Shown: piece after piece, positions 1 to 14,871 of the stretch
Layout of the letters: the number at the start of each line of letters is the position of its first letter
Numbering within the stretch: position 1 is the stretch's first letter
From: Tubiluchus corallicola
Lineage: Eukaryota > Priapulida > Priapulimorpha > Priapulimorphida > Tubiluchidae
Length of the DNA: 34,336 nt
Direction of reading: 5' to 3'
NCBI GenBank assembly: GCA_030141605.1
Contig: JAQGDQ010001570.1
Coordinates: 1-34,336, forward strand
Made by a program: the position numbers and the translations under genes
The notes under the pieces: model-generated
Databases searched by the model: none
What the model was told of the DNA's origin: nothing
The model's input: only the letters and a program-made list of their open reading frames with translations

Positions 1-524
1 GTATGTTGATAGATTTATAATACAAAAGTATTCGTTTCTGATAGAATAATGTTCAGTCATGGGAAAGAAAAGAAGAGGAAAATGTGATTGTCTTTAAATA
101 TTAAGTTAAACTTGCATTATTTTATGTATTTAAGATTATTATTATTATGATTAGAACCTGCTTTCATTCTGCTGGATTTTGATTTTATTTCAATTCGTCA
201 AATTTGTAGGCTGTTGCTGTAGTCGATTTGTTTCACTATTTTGTGTAAATTCGGAGAAAACGAACCATAAAATTTAACAGAACATTGGTTTAAATCAAAA
301 TTTTCAGTTTCAAATCAAATCCTCGTCAATCTAGTAATAACTGATGATGAATTTTATTGGTATAATGATGACTGAAGCAGACAATTTTTTCAGCAGACTT
401 TTGATATCAAGCTAATGATACTATAGTTGCATCACACTCAAACCACCCATGCCCATTCAACACAAAAACGAAAATAATCAGTCAAATTATTTGTAAGTTA
501 AATTGTGAACTTGTCAAAATGCTT
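1..524. other. AT-rich noncoding flank
   Basis: No exon-like open frame or repeat is recognised. The stretch lies downstream of the minus-strand receptor gene and probably holds its 3' UTR. On the minus strand an AATAAA motif occurs at 358-353. Confidence 0.5.
353..358 (-). terminator. candidate polyadenylation signal of the ionotropic receptor gene
   Basis: The minus strand reads AATAAA about 167 nt past the receptor stop codon. The distance is plausible for a short 3' UTR, but the hexamer is common by chance in AT-rich DNA. Confidence 0.3.
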
Positions 525-1913
525 TCACGATATACGATAATAAAGTGATTCTATTATGAAAGTGAAGAGTGCTGTGCTCATTCCAAACAGCATTACCCAG
601 AATGCAGCACTAAGTTGGCGTACAGGTATTCCTTGTGCTTCTACTGTTTGAGTGGGTGCGTCCAAACAATATTGTGACAGATATAGCAGCTCCTCTAAAG
701 GCCTTGTTATCATATCACTTTGTAGTAATATAGCGAAGCCGTAGTTTAGTGCTTCTGTGTAATTGCTTTGTCTTGGGACCACAAACGACAACTGCATTGG
801 AGCTGTTGCAACCGGTGCCACAGAAAATCTACATTTCTTATGTAATTTAAGGTCTTGGATCAAAGTTAACTTTGCGTAGGTTCCATCTTGAAAAAATGTG
901 TACCGTCCTGTAGCCATGAGATCTAGTCCTGTAGCCACATCATTCACGGGTACGTGGTCATCAGTTTCCATTTTCCTCCATAGCTTGCCATAATCTGTAT
1001 CAGGTGGACTGTTTTTTAACATGGTAGTAGCAGCAAAGTCTCCAAGAGTGACAGGAACAATGTCACTGTCTACTAATTCTTGCAAAGTAGAGAAGGCATA
1101 CTGTTGCCTGCTTACAAATAGCTTACTGACCAATGTTCCTGTGTACATGGCAACCAGAATAACAGCAAACAACCCCCAGCACCCAATTGTAATCCGAGCA
1201 GGCAGGCGCCACGGTAAATAAGTTCCACCTTGTTGAAGATATGAGGCTAGGGTATATTGAATGTAATATGCTATGCCTGTCTTAGTTGGCCTATGGTTTA
1301 ATTGATTGAAATCATTTTCGTTGTTTGTTGTTTTTGTTTGACAATCAAGGCAGCATAATATTAGTCCAGCCAAGAGTCCATATGCTATCAGAAGCAACCA
1401 AACCGGTGTGCTAAAAGGCTCTGTTAAATTGAATCCTTGTAGCTTATTCCGTTTAGTAATGAACACATATGGGGAATATGCGACTGGATGAAGAAAAGTC
1501 ATGTATTTTGTTCTTTCATAAAGTATTGTCGCCAATCCAAATATGTCTACCTCAGCCTTTTCCATCACAGTTTCTGGTCTTTCCATAGCTTCAATGGCCT
1601 TTATGTTAAAGCTGAAGTTTAATGCATTACTTAGTAACAGAATCACGTTGGTTGTGAAATTTGCAAGGGGATCATCGTCCCAAATCCCCACTGCAAGTTG
1701 AGCACCTTTAAGCGAGTAGTCCTGTGCATCCTGTTTGTTTTCATGAAATGCCACACATCCTTTTTGACTGCAGTTCTTTTGATCTCGGAGGTACTTAAGA
1801 GGAGCGACTTTTCGCTTTTTGTCCAATTTGATTTTGCATTCACTGATGCAAAGTACTGCCGATTGAAAGATAGCGACACTAGTAAGAAAAAGTAGCGCCC
1901 GTTTGGAAACCAT
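525..1913 (-). CDS. divergent ionotropic receptor (IR, ionotropic glutamate receptor superfamily), intronless
   Basis: One uninterrupted 462-aa frame. Residues 1-22 form a hydrophobic signal peptide. There is no amino-terminal LIVBP-like domain, as is usual for IRs. Ligand-binding half S1 runs about 68-165 and keeps a TILYERTK motif near 129-136, whose Arg134 aligns with the glutamate-anchoring arginine of iGluRs. The first membrane segment is about 168-189, the pore-loop region about 215-232 (ending LQQGG), and the next membrane helix about 241-262. There MYTGTLVSK stands in for the SYTANLAAF gating motif, so the gate is divergent. S2 runs about 275-430; Cys361 and Cys416 are 55 residues apart, the spacing of the conserved S2 disulfide. 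The last helix is about 435-456. It probably acts as a ligand-gated channel subunit in sensory neurons; ligand and partners are unknown. ATG at 1913 is chosen because it opens the signal peptide. No introns are needed. Confidence 0.88.
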   Translation of the reverse strand: MVSKRALLFLTSVAIFQSAVLCISECKIKLDKKRKVAPLKYLRDQKNCSQKGCVAFHENKQDAQDYSLKGAQLAVGIWDDDPLANFTTNVILLLSNALNFSFNIKAIEAMERPETVMEKAEVDIFGLATILYERTKYMTFLHPVAYSPYVFITKRNKLQGFNLTEPFSTPVWLLLIAYGLLAGLILCCLDCQTKTTNNENDFNQLNHRPTKTGIAYYIQYTLASYLQQGGTYLPWRLPARITIGCWGLFAVILVAMYTGTLVSKLFVSRQQYAFSTLQELVDSDIVPVTLGDFAATTMLKNSPPDTDYGKLWRKMETDDHVPVNDVATGLDLMATGRYTFFQDGTYAKLTLIQDLKLHKKCRFSVAPVATAPMQLSFVVPRQSNYTEALNYGFAILLQSDMITRPLEELLYLSQYCLDAPTQTVEAQGIPVRQLSAAFWVMLFGMSTALFTFIIESLYYRIS

Positions 1914-3796
1914 TTCACTGCAAATCGTGTTACTTCATTCTTCTTCAACGACTGAAAGCATTTGTCATTCTGTTTTACTTTTTGCTTGACTGTCCATTGT
2001 TGTTCAACATGCAAGCCATTTACTGATTGCTATAATAGTTTCCATAATCAACAAACTGTTGGTTTTCTGGACAGAAAACAAACTTTATGTGTGTATAAGA
2101 TAAACAAGAATGACAGAAGTAAACAAAAAGATCTGCATATAGCAAAATAAACATTGCTTTCAAAAGGGCATCTGCATCAGTCATTGGTCATTATACCAAT
2201 AAAATTATCATCAGTTATCATTAGCTTGATTATAACTTAATTAATTAAAATTATATTTAGATTATAAATTAAAACTCAGAAATTTGGGTTAAAACAATGT
2301 TCTGTAAATATTAATTTGCCTCCATTAGCTGACTGTCACAGTATTTGCACAAAATAATGAATCCATATAAAGTCGTGTAGAGGACAATTAGAAAGTATTG
2401 AATAAAATACTCGTCTCAAGGAAACCTCAGTCATAAATGATAAAACGTTTCGTTTTAATTACACTAATCATTTGGCATGCGTTTTTCGCTTAACGTCAAA
2501 TGTTTTGTTTTAACGACCTTTACTTTAAGCGCTAAAATCGTGTTCACTACTTAACCCAGATTATGGTAGGACATGACAGCAGACAATCAGACACTTCTAG
2601 TCAGGCCACAATTATTCACTGATTTCCCACGTTTAAATAACATTCTGCTTGATAAAATGCAAGAGTTTGGGTTGACAAAACTCTCATGTTACGTGGTTAA
2701 TTGCACTACGTTCACCTCATTTGCGTTTAACTGAGGGAAAACATAGCACAAAAGTAAAATAGGATGCAGCAGACACAATGCAATGCTGCAAGGAAGTGTA
2801 GACTTACAAAAAAAATCAAAACAATCGACAACAGATTCTTTTATTAAAAAGCTAATGAAAAAAGGAGGAAGAAGAGGAAAAATGGCTGAAGAAGGAGAGG
2901 AGGCTGGGTTTCAAATTTAAATTTTAGTTGTAATTATTCAATACACTGAAGCTTTTTAATTAAACAAATACTGTGTGAACCTTATAAAGTATTTAAAGGA
3001 AGACAGGATAATTTTTTTATATTCTACTCCATTTTCAAGTCCCAAATAGTACTTTTAACACCGATAATACTGCAAAGCGTTTTTGATAATTAAATAATAG
3101 ATTAAAATCTTAAATAATGGTGGACGAGTGCAACTACTGATAGCATCACAAATGAACATTATTTTCAACAGCAAAAATATTCCACGAGCGTGTTGCACTT
3201 GTTTGCGAAAGCGAAAGTTGAAGTGCAGTCCTAGTGTAAGATGTTGTACTAAAACTAGGCAAGTTTTAAGATAAAAATTCAAATTTTAAATTTACTGCTG
3301 CACTCAGGCATGAGCTATCGAACATGCGCAGTTCGTCACAAAGTAACACATCTGAACTGAGAAGTACAGCACCTGTTTTTTGTGCAATGCACTTCCGAAA
3401 TGCAGGCGCTAGTACCTGTTTAACCAGCGAATGGCGAGTGGCATGAACGTGAACTGGCATTATGTGGTAATAATTATTTCACCTAAGTCTCATTTTGAAA
3501 AAGTGGTATGTTTCAATATTTTAAAGAGTGGATTGTTTTAACCTGCAGTTTGAGATTGGGACGGGTTTTGCTTTAAATTTATGAGTGAAACGTTACAGAT
3601 TTTTCTCTTGCAACGTAACTGAACCCTTTTACATAGCTACCCTTAAGTGATTTTTCCCTGCTGCAGGCACCTTAGCCAAGCACTATTAACTTTTGTTGCT
3701 GGAATGTAACTAAATGCTTTTACTTTATTTCTTATTGAAAGCAATGTTTCGTTTAGCGACGTTTTGCTAAACAACGCGTGTTGCTGGTATGCCTTA
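1914..3796. other. noncoding stretch, 5' flank of the receptor gene
   Basis: No convincing exon on either strand. The open frames here are short and compositionally random. I looked in particular for an upstream exon of the esterase-like gene, which should end in phase 1 before the FIHG segment, and found none. The promoter of the receptor gene presumably lies near 1914-2150, but no element can be named. Confidence 0.4.
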
Positions 3797-4199
3797 CTAT
3801 TATTATTATTTATTTTATTTCAGACATTTACAGTCCTTAGAACAAGAATAAAAAGAAGGCACAAGTAAAAACACTGAGTTAGTTTACAGAAACATAGTAA
3901 GCTTATATACGAAAGGGTTAGTTAGAGTGGGTAAATAAAATTCATTGCCAAGACTTAAAAATGTTCGATCTGAAAATTGTATCAGTATTGTACAGCAAAT
4001 TATTCTGACTCAAAAACAGCCTACTTCTGAGACTAAAAATGCAGCTTTCCTACGTATGCATGAAAAACTTGGTACTAATTTTGTAGCTCTACGTTGAACA
4101 GATTCCACTTTTCTTATGGCATTCTGTCTAGATGGATGCATTCCAGTATTGCAATAAGACTGTGTTAAAAGTGCTACAAAAAGTCTCCTCTTCACATTC
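3797..4199 (-). mobile_element. CR1/Jockey-like LINE remnant, reverse-transcriptase C-terminal part and 3' tail
   Basis: Minus-strand translation of about 4195-4010 gives a peptide containing VESVQRRATKLVP, the conserved block that follows the LEY..VW region near the C-terminus of CR1/Jockey-type reverse transcriptases. Downstream the frame is broken by stops. The element ends in an AT-rich tail of TAATAA-type repeats at about 3797-3825 on the plus strand (TATTATTATTATT), as expected for a LINE 3' end. The copy is 5'-truncated and inactive. The exact clade is not certain. Confidence 0.65.
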
Positions 4200-4408
4200 G
4201 CATGGTCAAGCGAACACTTACTGCACTTTAAAATTCCCTTTTATTCTCCAATAAGCTCTCGTGGGTTGCCATAGCAACTTTTGTAAAATTTTCCGAAATC
4301 GTAACCGGTATGTAACCACTCTGCCATGAAACCTGCAACGAATGTTCAACAGACTTGAGCTTTTTGTTCACTAGATCATTTAACCATCCATTCTTTGCAT
4401 TTTTTCAG
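4200..4408. other. sequence upstream of first visible esterase-like exon
   Basis: Contains the polypyrimidine-rich acceptor (TTTTTTCAG ending at 4408) of the first visible exon. Nothing else is recognised. Confidence 0.4.
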
Positions 4409-9690
<5,282 letters not shown>

Positions 9691-10549
9691 TTTGCCTGAC
9701 ACTCTGACGAGTTTTCATCATTGTCAGTATAAATCTTTGCTGCGTTTGTACAGCGTGTTTCCATCCTGCCCTCTGATTGGCCAACGCGGTAAGGAAACAA
9801 AAACCGAGGGTAAATTTTTTCTAATTTTACGAAAAAGAGCATAAATGTGACAATGTTGAGATTAAATTTTGTGTCATTCTTGTTCACAATGAGATTACTA
9901 CTTCGTACCATGACGCATGTTAATTGACACGGGTTAGTAAGCGAATATATTGTTACGCTGTATATTTCCTAAATTATCACATTGCTTGTTTGCATACATG
10001 TTTTTAACTGAGCATATGCCTCTGTTAGTGGTAGAAATGGTGTCGGTTCCGTCCATGTTGTGTTATTAATTAATGCATCGTAGTCTAGTTTTTTAGTGTA
10101 TAAGTCAACGTTTGACTGACAAGACCTCACGTCTGTAGTTTACATATCTGTAAAAACAGAGTTAAATGTTGTTGCACACTTTATTACCAAGTACGTGGAT
10201 TGTTCCGTGGTGGTGACTAGTAGCTCTATACGAAAAATTTTGTTTCTTTTGATTGTGCAAAAAAATGGAACAATTGCCCACACCATTTAAATACCCTAAC
10301 CCTAATCTCTTTCACGTACTAATATCTTGTGTCTGGGGAATTGCAAATTTTGGGCAAAAAATCTTCACACATATTCATGCGTGTATTGCAAAATGTAACT
10401 ATTGTTGGAATGTTTACAAGATTTGGATTGAATTAGTGCATAACATCGAGTGTTATGCTATGGAATGGTTGTATATATTATCACTAGTATGCTGTGTAGG
10501 TTTATTGCTAATCTGTCGGGATTATAGGTTATTTTTTAAAAAAATTGTA
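9691..10549 (+). other. 3' flank of the esterase-like gene
   Basis: Probably 3' UTR followed by intergenic DNA. No AATAAA is close to the stop; an ATTAAA at about 9862 is a possible signal. A 110-codon open frame (10253-10585) runs into the neighbouring transposon terminus and has no recognised domain. Confidence 0.4.
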
Positions 10550-11269
10550 CAGTCTAGCCTCGTTATCTCGCCACTGTCCATCTAGGGCAAATTTTTGGCG
10601 AGAGGCAAGTATGGCGAGATAACAGGAATATAACGAAGTTAGTCTATATGTATATACATAATAGTTGATCGCTATTATATCTCCTACACTTCTCCGGCTA
10701 ACAGTGTCACCAAATTTCGCACTAAATACAGTAGCAATTTCCTGCTGTGTCTTTGAAGAATTATTCGTATGATAAATACAAATTTCCTTTTTTTGTTCAG
10801 GATCAAGACAAAACAGTTTTCGCTTCAGAGACATCATGTAAAGTTGCTCACACTTTGTGGAAACTCAAAACTTAAACGCAGCTTTGGTGTGATAGAGTAA
10901 GGATATCGGTGACGCTTTAGTTTCTCTGCGCATTAACCAACCACAGCACTCCTAATCTAATCCTGGTGAGACACACACTAGATTAATTATGTCTGTCTAT
11001 CGAGTACAGCAGCATTGTCTACATACCGCGGTTATATTGATCGACACGCGGTATATGTATTGATCGATTCACCTCTGAGTTTGTCTGTTTGGCGACATAA
11101 CGAATATAGTTTACATAAGCACTCATCCTAGCATGACGTGGCGAGGGCGAGAAGCGAGGGTGGCGACTTAACGAGGTAATTATCAAAGCAGGAAATGCGT
11201 CCTGGTACTTTCTATGGCGAGAGACGAGTTTGGCGGCATAACGAGGGGCGAGATAACGAGGCTAGACTG
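10550..11269. mobile_element. pogo/Tigger-type DNA transposon, internally deleted (720 bp)
   Basis: Perfect 23-bp terminal inverted repeats beginning CAGTCTAGCCTCGTTATC, flanked by TA on both sides (10548-10549 and 11270-11271), as for the Tc1/mariner/pogo superfamily. The inside keeps the start of a transposase frame on the minus strand (10837-10673). The catalytic DDE region is absent, so the copy is nonautonomous. The motif GGCGAGA/TAACGAGG recurs internally near both ends. Confidence 0.88.
10673..10837 (-). pseudogene. transposase remnant: CENP-B N-terminal-like HTH DNA-binding domain only
   Basis: Starting at ATG (10837), about 55 codons give a basic lead (LKRK), then QKKEICIYH, QQEIATVFSAKFG and VSRRSVGDII. 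This is the order and spacing of the CENP-B_N/psq helix-turn-helix found at the N-terminus of pogo/Tigger transposases. The coding similarity then stops abruptly, while the open frame drifts on through noncoding sequence to 10529. It has no second HTH and no catalytic core. It is a relic or, less likely, a stand-alone DNA-binding peptide. Confidence 0.72.
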
Positions 11270-11271
11270 TA

Positions 11272-11739
11272 TATGGTTTACGTACTACAGATTTGTGATA
11301 GTAAAGATCACTATTACTGACTTCTCATTACACAACACTTTGGCTGTGGCTGTCCGGTATTGTTAAAATCGGACAAGTTAATTATATAGTAGTGCCATTG
11401 TAGTATTATTTTAAATATCTGTTATTTTCTCTCAAAACGATTGTAGCCGCTTTGCGACAACATGTCCAATAGCGAGGTGCAAATAACTAACTCAAACATT
11501 GAAAATTTGGGTTAATGAGAAATCGTACAAACTACGTATAGATTAAACTAAGTAATTGTGTTATATTTTTCGTGAGTAGAAAAAGTAATTTTATTACGAG
11601 ATGTGTTGCTGCTCACACTGATGGGTGAAGTATCATCTAACAGTGTGAAAATGTTGTTTGAATTTCCAGGCACAAATTTTAATAGAAATGGCAATATCAG
11701 TTTTGCTATTAGTAGTATAATCAAGGTCGTATTATGAAC
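11272..11739. other. intergenic stretch, nothing recognised
   Basis: AT-rich, with short random open frames only. The missing left end of the hAT element that finishes at 12099 may lie here, but no inverted terminus could be found. Confidence 0.4.
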
Positions 11740-12099
11740 TTTTTCGGTACCTTGGGCTAATGAAATTATGGAGCCGCCATCACATGCAGCCACCCTCTAA
11801 CACACCCGCCCCTTATTGAATATTTTTTATTCGTGATATACTTTAGCATGACCTATTTATGGGTTGAAGTAAACTTATTGCAAATTCTTTAAATAAACTA
11901 GAATAGCTATCTTTTGTTTGTCAATAAAAATATTCTTTAGCAAGTGCCACTATTTTACCATTTATTGCAAAGTAAATTAGCATATATTTTAATATTTTAA
12001 CACAACCGTGGTGAAAAAACTGATTTTTTTTTATAACAAATGTTACTAAAGCTTGAGGGGCTCTAGGCTGCAGCCTATAATTATGATAATCCGGCCCTG
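11740..12099 (+). mobile_element. hAT-like element, 3' part, copy 1 (terminus AATCCGGCCCTG)
   Basis: The segment from a TTGGGCTAATGAAATTATGG block to a terminus ATAATCCGGCCCTG matches, in inverse orientation, 32921-33655. CAGGGCCGG-type ends are typical of hAT elements. The other end was not found, so the copy may be truncated. It abuts the element at 12108, separated only by that element's target duplication. Confidence 0.62.
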
Positions 12100-12107
12100 G
12101 ATATGAC

Positions 12108-12527
12108 TAGGGTTGCCAGATTAGAAAATTAAAAATGCTCGACACTCTTAAAATCTCTCTCTCTGTTACTAAATATATATGTATTTATACATGCCTACAC
12201 ACCCAGACAAATATATTATATAAAAGTAGAGAAGTTAAAAACATAAAGCCAGTTACAAACAGGCAGCAAACACACGTGAATTTTGTGAAAACATCTAGCA
12301 ACACTAGTCTCCTTGTTACGTTCGGGTTATTTTCATCAAGAAAATCTAAGTTAAGAAAACATAATTACTTATAAAGTTACAACTAAGAACCATAAGAAGG
12401 CAATAAAAATATATTTTTAATACGAAATTTGAAAATGAACTAAATACGGGGCATTTCTCGTATTTATCAGGACAAAATTATCAAATATGGAACATGCCTC
12501 GTATATAAGGGACGTCTGGCAACCCTA
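12108..12527. mobile_element. hAT-type MITE with TAGGGTTGCCAGA ends (420 bp)
   Basis: Left end TAGGGTTGCCAG and right end CTGGCAACCCTA are perfect 12-bp inverted repeats. The flanks GATATGAC (12100-12107) and GGTATGAC (12528-12535) match at 7 of 8 positions, as expected for a decayed 8-bp duplication. The inside is AT-rich and noncoding. Confidence 0.8.
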
Positions 12528-12535
12528 GGTATGAC

Positions 12536-14017
12536 CCGTATATAACATGGTGAGATCATCTCGTTTATGGCAACATGGTTTTTTTTGTTTTTCATTTAAT
12601 AATCTCAGGGTTTTAACACCAGATGTTGATCTCATGAACAATGGCTAACTGTTGTAGAAGGACATTTTATTGAATTAAAAAACTGTGATTTTTATGTAGA
12701 ATTTTCTCATACTTTATTATCATCGTACATCTTTACTATCCGTGATAATGACATGTTCTGTGTTAAGTTAACGTTTTATTCGTCGCATTTGGAGTTTTAT
12801 TTTTATTTTTTGGTAATTTATAAACCTTTCGTCCACTGTCTTGCTACTCATTGTACGTAAATGTATTCGCTTATCTATAATTATCATCGTAGGCTTCTAT
12901 TTCAATACTACATATAAGTTCACATAGATGTATTTTCTCACTTAACAGTATTACACAAGTTTCAGTATCTGAAAATATGAACAGTAGTAGCACTTCACCT
13001 ACATTCCGTTTAACTTATTTTTGCTCAATTTTACTATTATTTAATTTTTGGTTGCTATGGATACTATTTTAAACTTATTTAAATGACAAGAAAACTGATG
13101 ATGTCATAAGAAATGTTATTGTATTTGAGACTAGAAGGCAGCTTCATGACAATAAACTACACATGGAAATTATGTACATACATGCAGATTGTTTGAAGTA
13201 TTTATATTTTCATTGATTAGCATTTGCCCAAAATTCGTTGATAAATTTCTTGAAGAACATGTTCTTAATGTTCAACTTGAATTTCATTCTTAGTATTAAG
13301 ATTCAATAAATAGGAAAGGACTCAAATATAGATGCATGCTGTTTAAGCTAAAAAAGACTTAATATTTGGTTTCTTCAATTCACGTGCAGTATAATGTATC
13401 CTATGGCACAGAAAAAAATGTGCCAAAGTTCAGGCTACAATAATATCAGAAGCGTGATATTACGATACATTAACTATTGGCTGTGAAAGCTACAAATTTA
13501 TACATTTAGTAGTTTTAAAGTTATGAACAAAACACTTTTGCATGTGAAAAATTTAAGTGCCGGAACAATGTCAGCTAATCATTAATTGAAAAACGGCCAT
13601 GTTGACGTATAAAACACTCGATACACGGAACAAAACAATAAAGAAATGAAATTAATTTACATCATGGTTTTCACAACAAGAAATTAAACATTGATCAAGA
13701 TTTGTTAACAATAAAGACTTGACCGTCTGGTCTAGGTTGCCTGGAAAAAACTTGAAGAGAAAGCGTTGGAAGACCGCACAGAGCCATTTGATAAAGAGAA
13801 ACAAGGCAAAAGTTGTTGAGTGTTGGGATCAAATACTCATTGAATAAGTAAGAAACTGTATCAGCTGTTGGAAGAAAGTCTTTTGTCTAGTTTGCCTTGA
13901 AAATGATAAGTACATAGAGCACTTGTTGTAAACTTCAGCAATAGTGAAAAAACTTCCGGCATTTTTTTGACTTGTTGTTTTAAAACTTCAATATCTTTAA
14001 AAACATACAGGACAACA
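12536..14017. other. intergenic AT-rich stretch
   Basis: No gene or element terminus recognised. A short readable run near 13722-13845 (basic residues including KRKRWK) could be a decayed transposase fragment, but nothing supports it beyond composition. Confidence 0.4.
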
Positions 14018-14025
14018 GCCTAAGG

Positions 14026-14526
14026 CAGGGGTGTGCAAATTGCGGCCCGCGGGCCACTTGCGGTCCGCCGAGAGAATTTCTGCAGCCCGCGAAGAGATTT
14101 GTCAACCTAATGAAAGTGCGGCCCGGGAGATTAATTGAGTGTATCCAGCTGAAGTCCATGCCACGATCCCAAAGATAGTGCGGGTAGTTTTAAACTACTA
14201 GATTGGATGCCACTAACCCTTACAAGACGGTTGTAGCTTAACAACACTGTACTACACAGACTGTGTGATACACATTACTAATATGCATTATAGTGAAATT
14301 ACCACTATCTGTCCTGAAAGCAGAAATATATGGTTTGTAATATAAATTTTAATAACTTCTAAAATAGTTTCTTGAGTGTAGTAGTAATGATGTACGCAGG
14401 TCGGATGCAAAAAAATCGTTATTAGGCCTTTCTGTACTTGGCTCCTTGATCAAACTGCCTGTGGCCTGCAGGAATTGTGGGAAAGTTTAATGTGGCCCGG
14501 CTAGTCAGATAATTTGCAGAACCCTG
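14026..14526 (+). mobile_element. GC-rich-ended hAT nonautonomous element, copy 1 (501 bp)
   Basis: Starts CAGGGGTGTGCAAATTGCGG and ends TTTGCAGAACCCTG. It is flanked by a perfect 8-bp duplication, GCCTAAGG, at 14018-14025 and 14527-14534. The GCGGCCCGCGGGCC motif next to the terminus is typical of Charlie-like hAT ends. An inverted copy lies at 18043-18542. Confidence 0.87.
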
Positions 14527-14829
14527 GCCTAAGGTTTTTGGCATTCATAGATAAATGTCAGTGTATGTGTATTTTATTTATTTAAACAATGTATATGTAA
14601 ACATCAGTGTGGTAATTTTTAAACGATTCCGTTACTTTCTCATAATATTGTGATCAAAACTTTACTACACTTTTTCTTCAAAAAACACCTGACCTATGTA
14701 ATCATGCTTAGAAATTTCACGAAATAGCAATACAGCAATCATTATATTTTATACAAAATAAACTTACACATATATGTAACACATGGAATGTGCACACACA
14801 AGTCCACGTAGACATTCGACTTGGATAAA

Positions 14830-14835
14830 TTTATT
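14830..14835 (-). terminator. candidate polyadenylation signal of the SRR1-like gene
   Basis: The minus strand reads AATAAA 37 nt past the TAG stop, the usual kind of placement for a very short 3' UTR. Confidence 0.5.
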
Positions 14836-14871
14836 AATTACTAACAAGATTTAAATGCGTATCTCACATTG

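Noticed and set aside
1643-2014. 123-codon minus-strand frame overlapping the receptor gene start
   Set aside because: It overlaps the real receptor frame out of phase and has no domain or codon support.
3055-3460. Minus-strand frames before the LINE remnant
   Set aside because: No domain and no splice context; random AT-rich frames.
10253-10585. 110-codon plus-strand frame after the esterase-like gene
   Set aside because: It runs into the terminal repeat of the pogo-type element and shows no family motif; likely 3' UTR or chance.
13722-13845. Basic peptide run resembling a transposase or exon fragment
   Set aside because: Too short and unsupported by splice sites or a recognisable motif.
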